Made by a program: the position numbers and the translations under genes. Of a DNA stretch of 64,000 bases, positions 49,498-58,324 are shown piece by piece; the first letter of the stretch is position 1; every line of letters begins with the position of its first letter. The stretch covers positions 1-64,000 of the forward strand of contig JBHIBO010000002.1 of the NCBI GenBank assembly GCA_046759185.1, given 5' to 3'. The notes beneath the pieces were generated by a model, which saw only the letters and a program-made list of their open reading frames with translations, ran no database searches and was not told the origin of the DNA. This DNA comes from JAJISK01 sp046759185. Lineage in GTDB: Archaea > Thermoplasmatota > Thermoplasmata > RBG-16-68-12 > JAJISG01.

Positions 49498-50748
49498 GTG
49501 GCAGAGAAGCTTGTTCACAACTACTTGGTGGAGGAGGGCCTGGCTCCTGGACTTCCCCAGAGGGTCGACTTCTGGGATGAGACGCTCCGCGACGGGGAGC
49601 AGATGCCCGGGCTCCGCTTCACCGTGGAAGAGAAGGTGAAGATCGCCTCCTGGATGGACGAGATCGGCATCCCCATCATGGATGTGGGCATGCCCGTTGT
49701 CTCCGACGAAGAGAAGCGGGCCGTCCGAGCCATCGCGAAGGAGGATCTGGATGCCACTATCATGACGGCGGCCCGGACGGTGAAGGGGGACATCGATGCC
49801 GCCCTCGACGCCGACGCCGATGCCGTGAGCATCTTCGTCGCGTGCAGCGATCTCCACCTGAAGTACAAGCTCCGGATGACCCGCGAGCAGGTGCTGGCCA
49901 TCGCTCCGGAGATGGTGGAGTACATCAAGGAGCACGGCCGGAAGGTCGCCTTCGTCACGGAGGACACGGTCCGGGCGGACCTGGGGTACGTGGAGCAGCT
50001 CTACAATGCATCCATCGACGCCGGGGCGGACTGGGCCGTCCTCTGCGACACGGTGGGCGTCCTGACACCCACGACGACCCGCTGGTGGGTGCGGCGGGTG
50101 AAGGAGGTCCTGAAACCGGTGACCCTCAGCGTCCACATCCACAACGACTTCGGCATGGGGGTGGCGAACTCCCTGGCCGCCGTGGAAGAGGGCGTTGAGG
50201 TGCCCCATACGACCATCAACGGGCTCGGGGAGCGGAGCGGGAACACCCCGTTCTCGGAGACCGTCATGGCCCTCGAGTCCCTCTACGGGTACGACACGGG
50301 CATCAAGACGGAGCGGTTGTACAAGCTATCCCGCCTCGTGGAGGAGCTGTCCGGGGTGCCTGTGGCGGTGAACAAGCCTATCGTCGGATACAATTCCTTC
50401 CGGCACGAGTCCGGCATCCACACCCATGGGGTCCTCATGAACACGTTGACCTACGAGCCCATCCAACCGGAGGTGGTGGGCAACAAGCGGGTCTTCATCT
50501 TTGGTAAGCACACCGGGACGGCCGCCGTGGAGGACCGGCTGAAGGAGGCGGGCGTGGAGGCGTCGGTGGAGGACGTTCGCAGGATCGTGGCGGCCATCAA
50601 GGACCTCGCAGAGAGCAAGGGGAAGGAGGATCAGACGGCCTTCATCCAGCAGTACCGGGACCGGGAGGAACGCCTGCGGGGGGTCACCGAGGTGGAGTTC
50701 TGGAGCATCGCGAAGGAGATCGGTCTCCTCCCCGTCGAGGAGACCTAG
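49498..50748 (+). CDS. Isopropylmalate / citramalate / homocitrate synthase family protein
   Basis: DRE-TIM metallolyase that condenses acetyl-CoA with a 2-oxoacid; 416 aa from GTG 49498, which has GGAGGGAG upstream (an ATG at 49468 would add ten residues). Signature segments: VDFWDETLRDGEQMPGL (residues ~26-42), SVHIHNDFGMGVANSLAAVEEG (metal His-x-His), TTINGLGERSGN. It lacks the long LeuA regulatory domain. The following genes are the matching isomerase subunits and dehydrogenase, so the cluster runs one round of 2-oxoacid chain extension. Leucine is the default guess; lysine (homocitrate) or citramalate routes are open. Confidence 0.85.
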   Translation: MAEKLVHNYLVEEGLAPGLPQRVDFWDETLRDGEQMPGLRFTVEEKVKIASWMDEIGIPIMDVGMPVVSDEEKRAVRAIAKEDLDATIMTAARTVKGDIDAALDADADAVSIFVACSDLHLKYKLRMTREQVLAIAPEMVEYIKEHGRKVAFVTEDTVRADLGYVEQLYNASIDAGADWAVLCDTVGVLTPTTTRWWVRRVKEVLKPVTLSVHIHNDFGMGVANSLAAVEEGVEVPHTTINGLGERSGNTPFSETVMALESLYGYDTGIKTERLYKLSRLVEELSGVPVAVNKPIVGYNSFRHESGIHTHGVLMNTLTYEPIQPEVVGNKRVFIFGKHTGTAAVEDRLKEAGVEASVEDVRRIVAAIKDLAESKGKEDQTAFIQQYRDREERLRGVTEVEFWSIAKEIGLLPVEET

Positions 50749-50790
50749 GAGCCGAGAACGCTTAAGTCGGCCGCGGGCCATGGTTCCTTC

Positions 50791-52047
50791 ATGGCCGGCA
50801 TGACCATGGCCCAGAAGGTCCTGGCGAGGGCCAGCGGCCAGGAATCGGTCGAAGCCGGCAAGGAAGTCGACGCCGAGATTGACCTTCTCTACATGCACGA
50901 GATGCTCGCTGTCGCCCTGGAGCCCTTTGGGGCGATGGGGATCGAGCGGGTATGGAATCCCGATCGGATCGTGGTGACCCTAGATCACTGGGTTCCCCCG
51001 CCCACGGAAGAGATCGCCAAAATGCATCAGGCGATCCGGGAGTTCTGCAGGGCCCAGGGCATCGACCGGTTCCACGACATCGGCGACCACGGCATCGTGC
51101 ATCAGCTGGTTGCCGAGCGCGGGTACGCCCAGCCGTGGGACCTTGTGATTGGCACCGACAGTCACACGAACACAGTGGGGGCGGTGGGGGCGTTTGCGGC
51201 GGGGATCGGGGCCACGGACGCGGCCGCCATCATGGGCACGGGGCGCATCCTGCTACCGGTGCCCGAGACGATTCGCGTGAACATCGAAGGCACGCTGGGC
51301 CGGCGCACGTGGGCCAAGGACGTTATCCTGAAGGTCGTCGGAACCGCGGGGGACGAGGGGGCCCGCGAGAAGGCCATCGAGTTCACGGGCCCGACAGTGA
51401 AGGCGTTCCCGATGAACGAGCGGCTCACCCTCTCCAACATGACCACGGAGATGGGGGCGACCGCTGGCATGGTGGCCGCCGACGACCTGACACAGAAGTA
51501 TCTGAGCCACGCCGGCCAACCCTTCCGCCCCATCGCCAGCGACGAAGATGCGGTGTATGCGGAGGAGTACACGATCGACGTAGACGGCATGGGGCCGCAA
51601 GTGGCGGTGCCCGAGAAACCGAGCAACGTGAAGTCCGTCGAGGAGGTCAGCGGGACAAAGGTGGACGTGGCCTTCCTGGGCTCCTGCACGAATGCTCGCA
51701 TCGAGGACCTCCGTGCGGCCGCGGAGATCATGCGCGGGGAACGGCTCGCACCCGGCATGCGCATGATTGTCTCCCCTGCCTCGCAGCAGATTCACCGCCA
51801 GTCGGTGAACGAGGGCCTCGCCCAGGTCTTCATGGAGGCCGGGGCGACCTTTGCCAACAGCACCTGCGGCCCCTGCTTTGGCGGTCACCTGGGCGTTCTC
51901 GCGCCTGATGAGGTCTGCATCAGTAGCAGCAACCGGAACTACGCCGGCCGGATGGGAAGCCGCGAGGCCAAGGTCTACCTCGCGTCCCCGATGACCGTGG
52001 CAGCCACCACCCTCCACGGCGAAATCACGGATCCCCGCGAGGTATAG
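50791..52047 (+). CDS. Aconitase-family isomerase, large subunit (LeuC/HacA-like)
   Basis: [4Fe-4S] hydro-lyase of 418 aa, large subunit of isopropylmalate or homoaconitate isomerase. Cluster ligands are in FLGSCTNARIEDLRAA (near residue 290) and in NSTCGPCFGGHLGVLAPDE (near 350). DHWVPPPTEEIAKMHQ and VIGTDSHTNTVGAVGAFAAG are standard. An ACGCTTAAG box lies 25-30 bases before ATG 50791, suggesting its own leaderless promoter although it follows the synthase by 42 bases. Two bases separate it from the small subunit. Confidence 0.92.
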   Translation: MAGMTMAQKVLARASGQESVEAGKEVDAEIDLLYMHEMLAVALEPFGAMGIERVWNPDRIVVTLDHWVPPPTEEIAKMHQAIREFCRAQGIDRFHDIGDHGIVHQLVAERGYAQPWDLVIGTDSHTNTVGAVGAFAAGIGATDAAAIMGTGRILLPVPETIRVNIEGTLGRRTWAKDVILKVVGTAGDEGAREKAIEFTGPTVKAFPMNERLTLSNMTTEMGATAGMVAADDLTQKYLSHAGQPFRPIASDEDAVYAEEYTIDVDGMGPQVAVPEKPSNVKSVEEVSGTKVDVAFLGSCTNARIEDLRAAAEIMRGERLAPGMRMIVSPASQQIHRQSVNEGLAQVFMEAGATFANSTCGPCFGGHLGVLAPDEVCISSSNRNYAGRMGSREAKVYLASPMTVAATTLHGEITDPREV

Positions 52048-52049
52048 TC

Positions 52050-52559
52050 GTGGAGACCCGGCTCAAGGGACGCGTCTGGAAGTTTGGTGACAATATCACC
52101 ACGGACCATATCATCGCCGTGAAGTACCTCGGCACGACCGACCCCCAGGTCTTCGCCGATCACGCCATGGAGACCGTGGACCCCGACTTCCCGAACAAGG
52201 CCAAGCTGGGGGACATGATCGTGGCCGGGCGGAATTTCGGCAGCGGCTCGAGCCGGGAGCAGGCCCCCCTCGCGCTAAAGAGTCTGGGCATCGCCGCCAT
52301 CCTCGCGGAGTCCTTCGCCCGCATCTTCTACCGGAACAGCATCAACATCGGACTGCCCGCCGTCGAATGCCACGGCGTTTCCGACGCGGTGGAGGAGGGG
52401 GAGGTCCTCGAACTCGATCTCGGGCGTGGCGTCGTTCGCGCACCCTCAGGACAGGAGAAGGCAATCTCACCCTTCCCTCCGCGTGTCCTTGAGATTCTCA
52501 CGGCCGGAGGCCTTATCCCCAAGCTGAAGCAAGAGGCTGCCGAGAAGGGGAATCCCTAA
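52050..52559 (+). CDS. Aconitase-family isomerase, small subunit (LeuD/HacB-like)
   Basis: Swivelling domain of the isomerase, 169 aa, GTG start two bases after the large subunit. It has KFGDNITTDHIIAVKYLG, GRNFGSGSSREQAPLALKSLGIAAILAESFARIFYRN (read as two conserved blocks) and the C-terminal LTAGGLIP. The substrate-specificity loop reads YLGT, between the YLVY of isopropylmalate isomerase and YLRT of homoaconitase in methanogens, so it does not settle the substrate. Confidence 0.92.
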   Translation: METRLKGRVWKFGDNITTDHIIAVKYLGTTDPQVFADHAMETVDPDFPNKAKLGDMIVAGRNFGSGSSREQAPLALKSLGIAAILAESFARIFYRNSINIGLPAVECHGVSDAVEEGEVLELDLGRGVVRAPSGQEKAISPFPPRVLEILTAGGLIPKLKQEAAEKGNP

Positions 52560-52641
52560 CGAACCGTAGCAGTACGTCTGGGATTGTGCGGTGACCTCCG
52601 CTTCCAGGAGCACGACGTCTCCACCTCTCACCTCCGAGACG

Positions 52642-52647
52642 CTTAAG
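52642..52647 (+). promoter_or_regulatory. TTAAG-type promoter box of the dehydrogenase gene
   Basis: CTTAAG (in GACGCTTAAGTAGCG), ending 26 bases before the ATG at 52673, typical of the leaderless pattern repeated through this window. The gap 52560-52672 shows nothing else. Confidence 0.5.
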
Positions 52648-52672
52648 TAGCGAGGTCCGGGTCCATCCGCAG

Positions 52673-53803
52673 ATGGCCTACAAGGTGGTGGTCCTCGCCG
52701 GGGACGGCATCGGTCCCGAGGTCATCCGCGAGGCTATTAAGGTCCTCAGGGCGGTGGAGGACGCCTACGGCCTGGAGTTCGAGCTTGTCCCGTACCCTGT
52801 CGGGGGCAAGCACTACCTGGAGACGGGGGAGGAGTGGCCCGACGGGGCGTTTGAATCGAGTCGGTCCGCCGACGCCATATTGCTGGGGGCCGTGGGCTAC
52901 CCTGGTGCTGTCCTCCCGGACGGAAACCTCGCCGGTGTGGGGGTCGTCTTCGGCCTCCGGTTCGGCCTGGATCTTTACGCGAATGTGCGCCCCGCCAAGC
53001 TCTACCCCAATGTGAAGCACAAGGTACACGACCGCTTCCGCAAGGTGTGGGACGCGGAGAAGGTCGATTTCGTCATCGTGCGTGAGAACACCGAGGGCCT
53101 CTATCCCCCCATCCGGGGCGTGTTGGAGCGGGGCGGGACGCAGGAGCTGGCCATCGACAACCGTGTAACCACCCGCAAGGGAGCCGAGCGGGTGATCCGC
53201 TTCGCCTTTGAGCAGAGCGTGAAACGGCAGGGGGCGCCCGGAGACAGGAAGCGCCGGGTCACCTGCGTCGACAAGAGCAACGTGATGGACGGAGACCGCC
53301 TCTTCCGTCGCATCTATGACGAGGTGGCGGAGGAGTACCCCGACGTGGAGCGGGACTACGCCTTCGTGGACGCCTTCATGCAGTGGATGATCCGAACGCC
53401 AGAGGCCTACGACGTCGCCGTCATGAGCAACATGTTCGGGGACATCGCCACGGACCTGGCCTCCGTCCTTCAGGGGGGCATGGGCCTCGCCGCCGGAGGG
53501 AACGTGGGGGATCACCATGGGATGTTCGAGCCTATCCACGGCAGCGCCCCGAAGCACGAAGGCAGGGACCGGGCCAACCCCACCGCTGCCGTCCTTGCGG
53601 TGCAGATGATGCTTCAGTGGCTGGGCGAAAGCAAGAGGGACGCGACCCTGAGCCAGGCCGCCAAGACCGTGGAGGCGGCGGTGGAAGCGGTGCTCCAGGA
53701 AGGCAGGTACATGACCCGGGACCTGGGAGGCAAGGCCAAGGGCAGCCAGGTCGGGGACGCCCTGGCAAAGCGGGTCACCTCTCTGGTCTCGTCGCAAGGA
53801 TAA
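52673..53803 (+). CDS. leuB: Isopropylmalate / isocitrate-type beta-decarboxylating dehydrogenase
   Basis: NAD(P)-dependent decarboxylating dehydrogenase of 376 aa. Seen: VVVLAGDGIGPEVIREAIKV, LDLYANVRPAKLYPN (substrate arginines), IVRENTEGLY, the metal aspartates in VMSNMFGDIATDLASVLQGGMG, and the coenzyme loop EPIHGSAPKHEGRDRANPTA. The cluster context favours 3-isopropylmalate (or homoisocitrate) as substrate; tartrate dehydrogenases are close relatives. The end overlaps the convergent HAD gene by 29 bases. The symbol is given on context and is tentative. Confidence 0.85.
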   Translation: MAYKVVVLAGDGIGPEVIREAIKVLRAVEDAYGLEFELVPYPVGGKHYLETGEEWPDGAFESSRSADAILLGAVGYPGAVLPDGNLAGVGVVFGLRFGLDLYANVRPAKLYPNVKHKVHDRFRKVWDAEKVDFVIVRENTEGLYPPIRGVLERGGTQELAIDNRVTTRKGAERVIRFAFEQSVKRQGAPGDRKRRVTCVDKSNVMDGDRLFRRIYDEVAEEYPDVERDYAFVDAFMQWMIRTPEAYDVAVMSNMFGDIATDLASVLQGGMGLAAGGNVGDHHGMFEPIHGSAPKHEGRDRANPTAAVLAVQMMLQWLGESKRDATLSQAAKTVEAAVEAVLQEGRYMTRDLGGKAKGSQVGDALAKRVTSLVSSQG

Positions 53804-54464
53804 GTTCCGCGGCCCGCCGGAGATCGGGGGCCGTGAGATCGGGATCGGGTACCCCCTCCCCAAGGGGTCCCGCATGCCGATCGATCCATCCCGCCATCAT
53901 GCCCGTCCGCTTTGCCCCCAGGACGTCGTCCGCCGAGTCCCCTAGGTGCAGGGCCTCCGGAGGTTGGTAGCCCGATCTCCGAAGCGCTTCGTGAAAGATT
54001 CCCACTCGAGGTTTGTAGGTCCGGGCCCCCTCTGAAGTCACGATCACCGCGAACCGGGACCCCAGCCGGGAGCGACGGAGGAGGGCCTCCAACATGTCCT
54101 CATCGATGTTCGAAACGATGCCTAGGTCAAACTCTTCCAAGGCGCCAAGGGCCTCCGACGCTTCCGGATAGGGATCCGTCTCCGACCACACCTTCAAGAG
54201 CCGTGTGGTGTGTGGCGCCGCGTCGTCCTCGACCCCCCACTCGAGGAAGAGGGACGCGAGGCCCATCCGCGTGGCATCCCGCACGGTCACGAAGTCTTCG
54301 AACGCGATTTCGTGGCTTCGGTCCCACCAGATCTGGGCCAGGTCCTTCGGCGTCAAGCGGAGGTCGTTGCGTTTGACGACGGTCCCCATCACGTCGAGAT
54401 CCGCGACACCCTCCGATTGGAAGAGGGTCCCGAAGGCATCAAAGGTGATCAGACGAGGACGCAC
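53775..54464 (-). CDS. HAD-superfamily hydrolase
   Basis: A 229-residue phosphatase-type HAD protein: LITFDAFGTLFQSEG (nucleophile aspartate), LGIVSNIDEDMLEALL (motif II), TSEGARTYKPRVGIFHEALRR (Lys, motif III) and LHLGDSADDVLGAKRTGM (motif IV). A cap domain lies between motif I and II. GTG 54464 (VRPRLITFDAFG) is the best start and lies five bases after the preceding luciferase-like gene; the frame is open far upstream but only as noise. Substrate unknown. Probably co-transcribed with the two genes upstream. Confidence 0.88.
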   Translation of the reverse strand: MRPRLITFDAFGTLFQSEGVADLDVMGTVVKRNDLRLTPKDLAQIWWDRSHEIAFEDFVTVRDATRMGLASLFLEWGVEDDAAPHTTRLLKVWSETDPYPEASEALGALEEFDLGIVSNIDEDMLEALLRRSRLGSRFAVIVTSEGARTYKPRVGIFHEALRRSGYQPPEALHLGDSADDVLGAKRTGMMAGWIDRHAGPLGEGVPDPDLTAPDLRRAAELILATRPER

Positions 54465-54469
54465 CAAGG

Positions 54470-55462
54470 TCAACTTGCCCTCTCCTGTGCCATGTCTCGA
54501 AGGCGGGGCATGACGTCGCGCGCGAAGAGTTCCAGCGGCGTGATCTCCCAAGCGTCCGGGAAGTAGACTACGAAGTACGTGACCCCCACGTCCAGAAAGC
54601 GTCCCAGCAGCGCCGCGATGCCCTCGGGGTCGCCGATCATCGTCCGCGCCGCGTACTCCTCCGGGTTCTGTCGGAGCCGCCTGGCGAAGCCTGTCCCCTT
54701 CGCTTGCGCCTCCCTCTTCCCCTCGGCGAGCACCACCGAGCGGTTGTGGCTCCGCTCGATCTCCCCGGGGTCCCGGCCAACGGCCCTGCAATGGTCATCC
54801 AGGATGCGGGACTTTCGCAGGAAGATCTCGGGGTCACCGAAGAAGTTCGAGCGGTCGGCCCACTTCGCCACGGACCGTAGGGTCAGCTGCTCCCCCCCGC
54901 CTCCGATGGTGATGGGGGGATGGGGCTCTTGGACGGGTTTGGGGTCGCAGTAAGCTCCCGCCAGCCGGTAGTGCTTCCCCTCGAAGTGGACCTGCTCCTC
55001 TGTCCAGCATCGCCGGATGATCTGTACGGCCTCGTCCATCATGCCGATGCGGACGGCGGGGGACGGGTATTCGTAACCGTACCCGAGGTACTCGTGCTCG
55101 AACCAGCCCGCACCCAGGCCGAATTCGAGGCGACCCCGGGAAAGCACGTCCACGCACGCCGCCATCTTCGCCAACAGAGTGGGATTCCGGTAGCTGTTGG
55201 CGGTGACCATCTGCCCGACGCGGAGTCGTTGAGTCAGGGCGGCGATGGCCGTTGTCATGGTCCAGCACTCGAAGACCGAGAGCGGCGCGGGTTCCGGGAC
55301 CGGGTGGAAGTGGTCGTAGAACCAGCCGGAGGCGAAGCCGAGCCGATCCAGTGCCTTCGCGACCTCGACGATGAGGTCATACTGCTCCTCAGGTGCTGCT
55401 TCCGAGGGAAGGTCGTAGATCCAGCCCTGGGGGATCATGGCCCCGAAGGTGATCTCCCGCAT
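54470..55462 (-). CDS. LLM-class (F420-type) flavin-dependent oxidoreductase
   Basis: Luciferase-like fold, 330 aa from MREITFGAMIPQGWIYDLPS at 55462. It has the family strings HFHPVPEPAPLSVFECWTMT, TANSYRNPTLLAKMAACVDV, RLEFGLGAGWFEHEYLGYGYEYPS and PPITIGGGGEQLTLRSVAKWAD. It is an intact paralogue of the frameshifted gene at 39175-40117. F420 is a likely cofactor in such archaea, but FMN cannot be excluded. It lies 23 bases downstream of the E1 alpha gene and 5 bases before the HAD gene. Confidence 0.9.
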   Translation of the reverse strand: MREITFGAMIPQGWIYDLPSEAAPEEQYDLIVEVAKALDRLGFASGWFYDHFHPVPEPAPLSVFECWTMTTAIAALTQRLRVGQMVTANSYRNPTLLAKMAACVDVLSRGRLEFGLGAGWFEHEYLGYGYEYPSPAVRIGMMDEAVQIIRRCWTEEQVHFEGKHYRLAGAYCDPKPVQEPHPPITIGGGGEQLTLRSVAKWADRSNFFGDPEIFLRKSRILDDHCRAVGRDPGEIERSHNRSVVLAEGKREAQAKGTGFARRLRQNPEEYAARTMIGDPEGIAALLGRFLDVGVTYFVVYFPDAWEITPLELFARDVMPRLRDMAQERAS

Positions 55463-55485
55463 GCCGCCCGCAACGGGAGTCCCGC

Positions 55486-56571
55486 TTAATTCCCTTCTCC
55501 CCGGTCCGCCAATTCCGAGAGTTCCTCCCGTTGCTCCCGGAGATTCCACGTCTCCTCGGCGTAGACGTCCTCGAGGAGGGTCTCCCACCGGAGCGGGCCG
55601 GAAGCTTCCGCCTGCTTGATGGCGTCCGAGATCTCCTGGTCGACCTTCATCTGCATGGCGTCATCCTGCACCTCGTCCAAGACACCGCGGTTCCGGAGGT
55701 AGACCCGAAAGCGATCCAAGGGGTCCTTGGCCCGCCACTTCTTCACCTCCTCCTCGTCCCGGTAGCGGCTGGGGTCGTCCGCCGTGGAGTGGGCGCCGAT
55801 GCGGTAGGTTACCGCCTCGATGAAGCTCGGCCCCTTGCCCGTGCGCGCTAGGTTGACCGCCCGCCTGGCGGCCGCATAGACGGCGAAGATGTCGTTGCCG
55901 TCCACACGGACCCCGGGGAAGCCGTAGGCCTTGGCCTTGATGTGGAGGGTCTTGGTCGCCGTCTGGGCCGAAACGGGCATGGAGATGGACCAGTGGTTGT
56001 TCTGGCACAGGATGACGACCGGGGGCCGGAAGACACCCGCGAAGTTCATGGCGACATGGAAGTCGGAGGTCGAGGTCCCGCCGTCGCCCACGTAGCCCAG
56101 CACCACCGCGTCGTCCCCCCGGTACTTGGCCGCCATAGCCGTGCCGACCGCCTGGGGGAGCTGGTTCCCGACAACGCTCGACCAGGACACGATGTTCGCT
56201 CCGCGGAAGGCGTAGTGGGAGGGTTGCATGTGCCCCTTGAGCACGTCGTCGCTACTCCCCATGAGCTGGGCGATGTATTTGGTCAACGGGTAGCCCCGGA
56301 GGAGGGCGGCGCCCCCCTGGCGGAGGGCCGGATAGATCCAGTCCTGCTCCTCGAGGGCGAAGGCGCTCCCGACCACGGAAGCTTCCTCACCCGTCGACGT
56401 GCCGTAGAAACCGATGCGCCCCTGCCGTTGCAGGGCCATCATCCGGTCGTCCAGCAGCCGCAGCTGCAACATGCGGCGGTAGAGGGTGCGGAGGTCGTCG
56501 TTGGAGAGGCTGGGGGTCTTGCCCTTGACGGCCCCCGAGGGGGTGAGAATCTGGAAGGGTTCCTTGGCCAA
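55486..56571 (-). CDS. 2-oxoacid (pyruvate/branched-chain) dehydrogenase E1 component, alpha subunit
   Basis: ThDP-binding E1 alpha of 361 aa. The cofactor motif is GYVGDGGTSTSDFHVAMNFAG…CQNNHWSIS (residues about 158-195). Other family parts are GFYGTSTGEEASVVGSAFAL, HYAFRGANIVSWSSVVGNQLPQAVG-like segment, and the phosphorylation-loop region YRIGAHSTADDPSRYRDEEEV. No E1 beta, E2 or E3 gene is in the window, although they usually follow immediately; here an LLM oxidoreductase and a HAD hydrolase follow. A TATA-like CTTTAAGC lies on this strand at about 56603-56610. Confidence 0.92.
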   Translation of the reverse strand: MAKEPFQILTPSGAVKGKTPSLSNDDLRTLYRRMLQLRLLDDRMMALQRQGRIGFYGTSTGEEASVVGSAFALEEQDWIYPALRQGGAALLRGYPLTKYIAQLMGSSDDVLKGHMQPSHYAFRGANIVSWSSVVGNQLPQAVGTAMAAKYRGDDAVVLGYVGDGGTSTSDFHVAMNFAGVFRPPVVILCQNNHWSISMPVSAQTATKTLHIKAKAYGFPGVRVDGNDIFAVYAAARRAVNLARTGKGPSFIEAVTYRIGAHSTADDPSRYRDEEEVKKWRAKDPLDRFRVYLRNRGVLDEVQDDAMQMKVDQEISDAIKQAEASGPLRWETLLEDVYAEETWNLREQREELSELADRGEGN

Positions 56572-56677
56572 GGGCTCCTCGGGCGCGCTAGGCGGCTTCG
56601 TCGCTTAAAGGTTGCGCGGTCGGTCGGGCCTGCCCCCTTCGGAAACTAGAAGATGGGCGGGGCCAGATAGGGATAGG

Positions 56678-58288
56678 ATGCCCTCCCCAGGTGGGCCCGA
56701 TACGCCTTTGCAGGCCCTGGTCGAGGTGGCGGAGGCCCTGGCGGCCACGCGTAGCCGACTCCAGAAACGGGAGATTCTCGTAGAGTTCCTGACGGGATTG
56801 AAACACGAAGAGGTCGCCCCCGCTGTCCGCATCCTTACCGGCCGTCTCCTTCCGGAGTCGCAGGATCGGACGCTGAACCTGGGGTGGACCACCGTCCGTC
56901 GAGCCCTGGAGGCCTCGGGTCAGGCGACGCTCCTTGGAGAGGACCTGACCCTCCTCCAGGTGTACCGGGCCTTCCAGGAAATCGCCCGCGTGGAGGGCAA
57001 GAACTCCGTGAAGAAGAAACGGTGGCTGCTGCAAGCCCTCCTCGCCCAAGCCTCGGACGCGGAGAAGGACCTCCTCCTCCGGGCCATCGGCCGCGAGATG
57101 CGCATCGGGGTCCATGAGGGGGTCATGCTGGAGGTCCTTGGCGACGCCTCCGGGGCCAACCTGGCCACCGTTCAGCGGGCCAACATGTTTCTGGGGGACC
57201 TGGGACGGACAGCCCGCCTCGCCCTGACGGAGGGCGCGGAGGCCCTTGCCGCCCAGAAGCTCCAGCTTTTCACCCCCGTCAAGCCCATGATGGCAGAGAT
57301 GGCCGACGACCTGGAGGCGGCCCTCGAGGCCCATGCCGAAGGGGCGGCGCTGGAGTTCAAGCTAGATGGTGCGCGCATCCAGATTCATCGGCGTGGGGGG
57401 GAGATTCGGATCTTCACCCGCCGCCTTACGGAGGTCACGGAGAGCCTCCCCGACGTCGTCTCCTGGGTGCGCCGTTTCGATGGCGGTGACCTCCTCGTGG
57501 AAGGCGAGGTCGTGGCCCTCGGCGAGGACGACCGTCCCTTGCCCTTCCAGGACCTCATGCGACGGTTCCGACGCATCCACGATCTGGAGGCGTTGGTGGA
57601 ACGCATCCCCCTCCGACTGTATCTCTTCGATGCGCTCCTGATGGATGGGACCCTCCTCATCGATCTGCCCTACGAGGAACGCTGGGCGCGACTGGCCGAC
57701 GCTGTGCCTGAGGAGGTCCTCGTCCCCCGCCTCGTCCGCCCAAGTCTGAAGGAGGGTCAGACCTTCTATGAAGAGGCCACCGAGGCCGGCCACGAAGGGG
57801 TGATGGCCAAGGACCTGCGGAGTCCCTACACCCCGGGCAAGCGAGGGAAGCGGTGGTTGAAGGTGAAGCCGGCCGACAACCTCGACGTGGCCATTGTCGC
57901 CGCGGAGTGGGGCCACGGACGCCGCCAGGGATGGCTGAGCAACTACCACCTGGGGGTCCGGGACGAGCTGGAGGGAGGCTTCGCGATGATCGGCAAGACC
58001 TTCAAGGGGCTCACGGACGAGGAGTTCCAGGCGATGACCCGACGTCTTCTCGAGCTCAAGGAACGGGATGATCGGTACGTGGTGACCGTGAAGCCCCGGG
58101 TCGTCGTGGAAGTCGCCTACAACGAAATCCAGCGAAGCCCACACTATAAATCGGGGTACGCCCTCCGTTTTGCTCGAGTCACCCGGATCCGAGACGACAA
58201 GTCCTGGGAGGAGACCGACACCCTCCAGGGCCTCGAGGCGCGCTACCAGAAGCAGTTTGAGCGCAAGGGCAAGTTGCGGGATGCGTAA
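56678..58288 (+). CDS. lig: ATP-dependent DNA ligase (archaeal LigI type)
   Basis: Replicative-type DNA ligase, 536 aa from ATG 56678. It has an N-terminal DNA-binding helical domain (about residues 1-210), the adenylation domain with the AMP lysine in LEFKLDGARIQIHRRG (near 227), ELDGEVVAL-like LLVEGEVVALGEDDRPLPFQ, GHEGVMAKDLRSPYTPGKRGKRWLKVKP, and a C-terminal OB domain with GMAMIGKTFKGLTDEEF-type motif. Length matches archaeal LigI (~550-600). Three further genes downstream, a Ku-LigD operon provides a second ligase for end joining. Confidence 0.94.
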   Translation: MPSPGGPDTPLQALVEVAEALAATRSRLQKREILVEFLTGLKHEEVAPAVRILTGRLLPESQDRTLNLGWTTVRRALEASGQATLLGEDLTLLQVYRAFQEIARVEGKNSVKKKRWLLQALLAQASDAEKDLLLRAIGREMRIGVHEGVMLEVLGDASGANLATVQRANMFLGDLGRTARLALTEGAEALAAQKLQLFTPVKPMMAEMADDLEAALEAHAEGAALEFKLDGARIQIHRRGGEIRIFTRRLTEVTESLPDVVSWVRRFDGGDLLVEGEVVALGEDDRPLPFQDLMRRFRRIHDLEALVERIPLRLYLFDALLMDGTLLIDLPYEERWARLADAVPEEVLVPRLVRPSLKEGQTFYEEATEAGHEGVMAKDLRSPYTPGKRGKRWLKVKPADNLDVAIVAAEWGHGRRQGWLSNYHLGVRDELEGGFAMIGKTFKGLTDEEFQAMTRRLLELKERDDRYVVTVKPRVVVEVAYNEIQRSPHYKSGYALRFARVTRIRDDKSWEETDTLQGLEARYQKQFERKGKLRDA

Positions 58289-58324
58289 TCGAATCGGTCC
58301 CCGCGGGACGACAGGGAAGATCGG

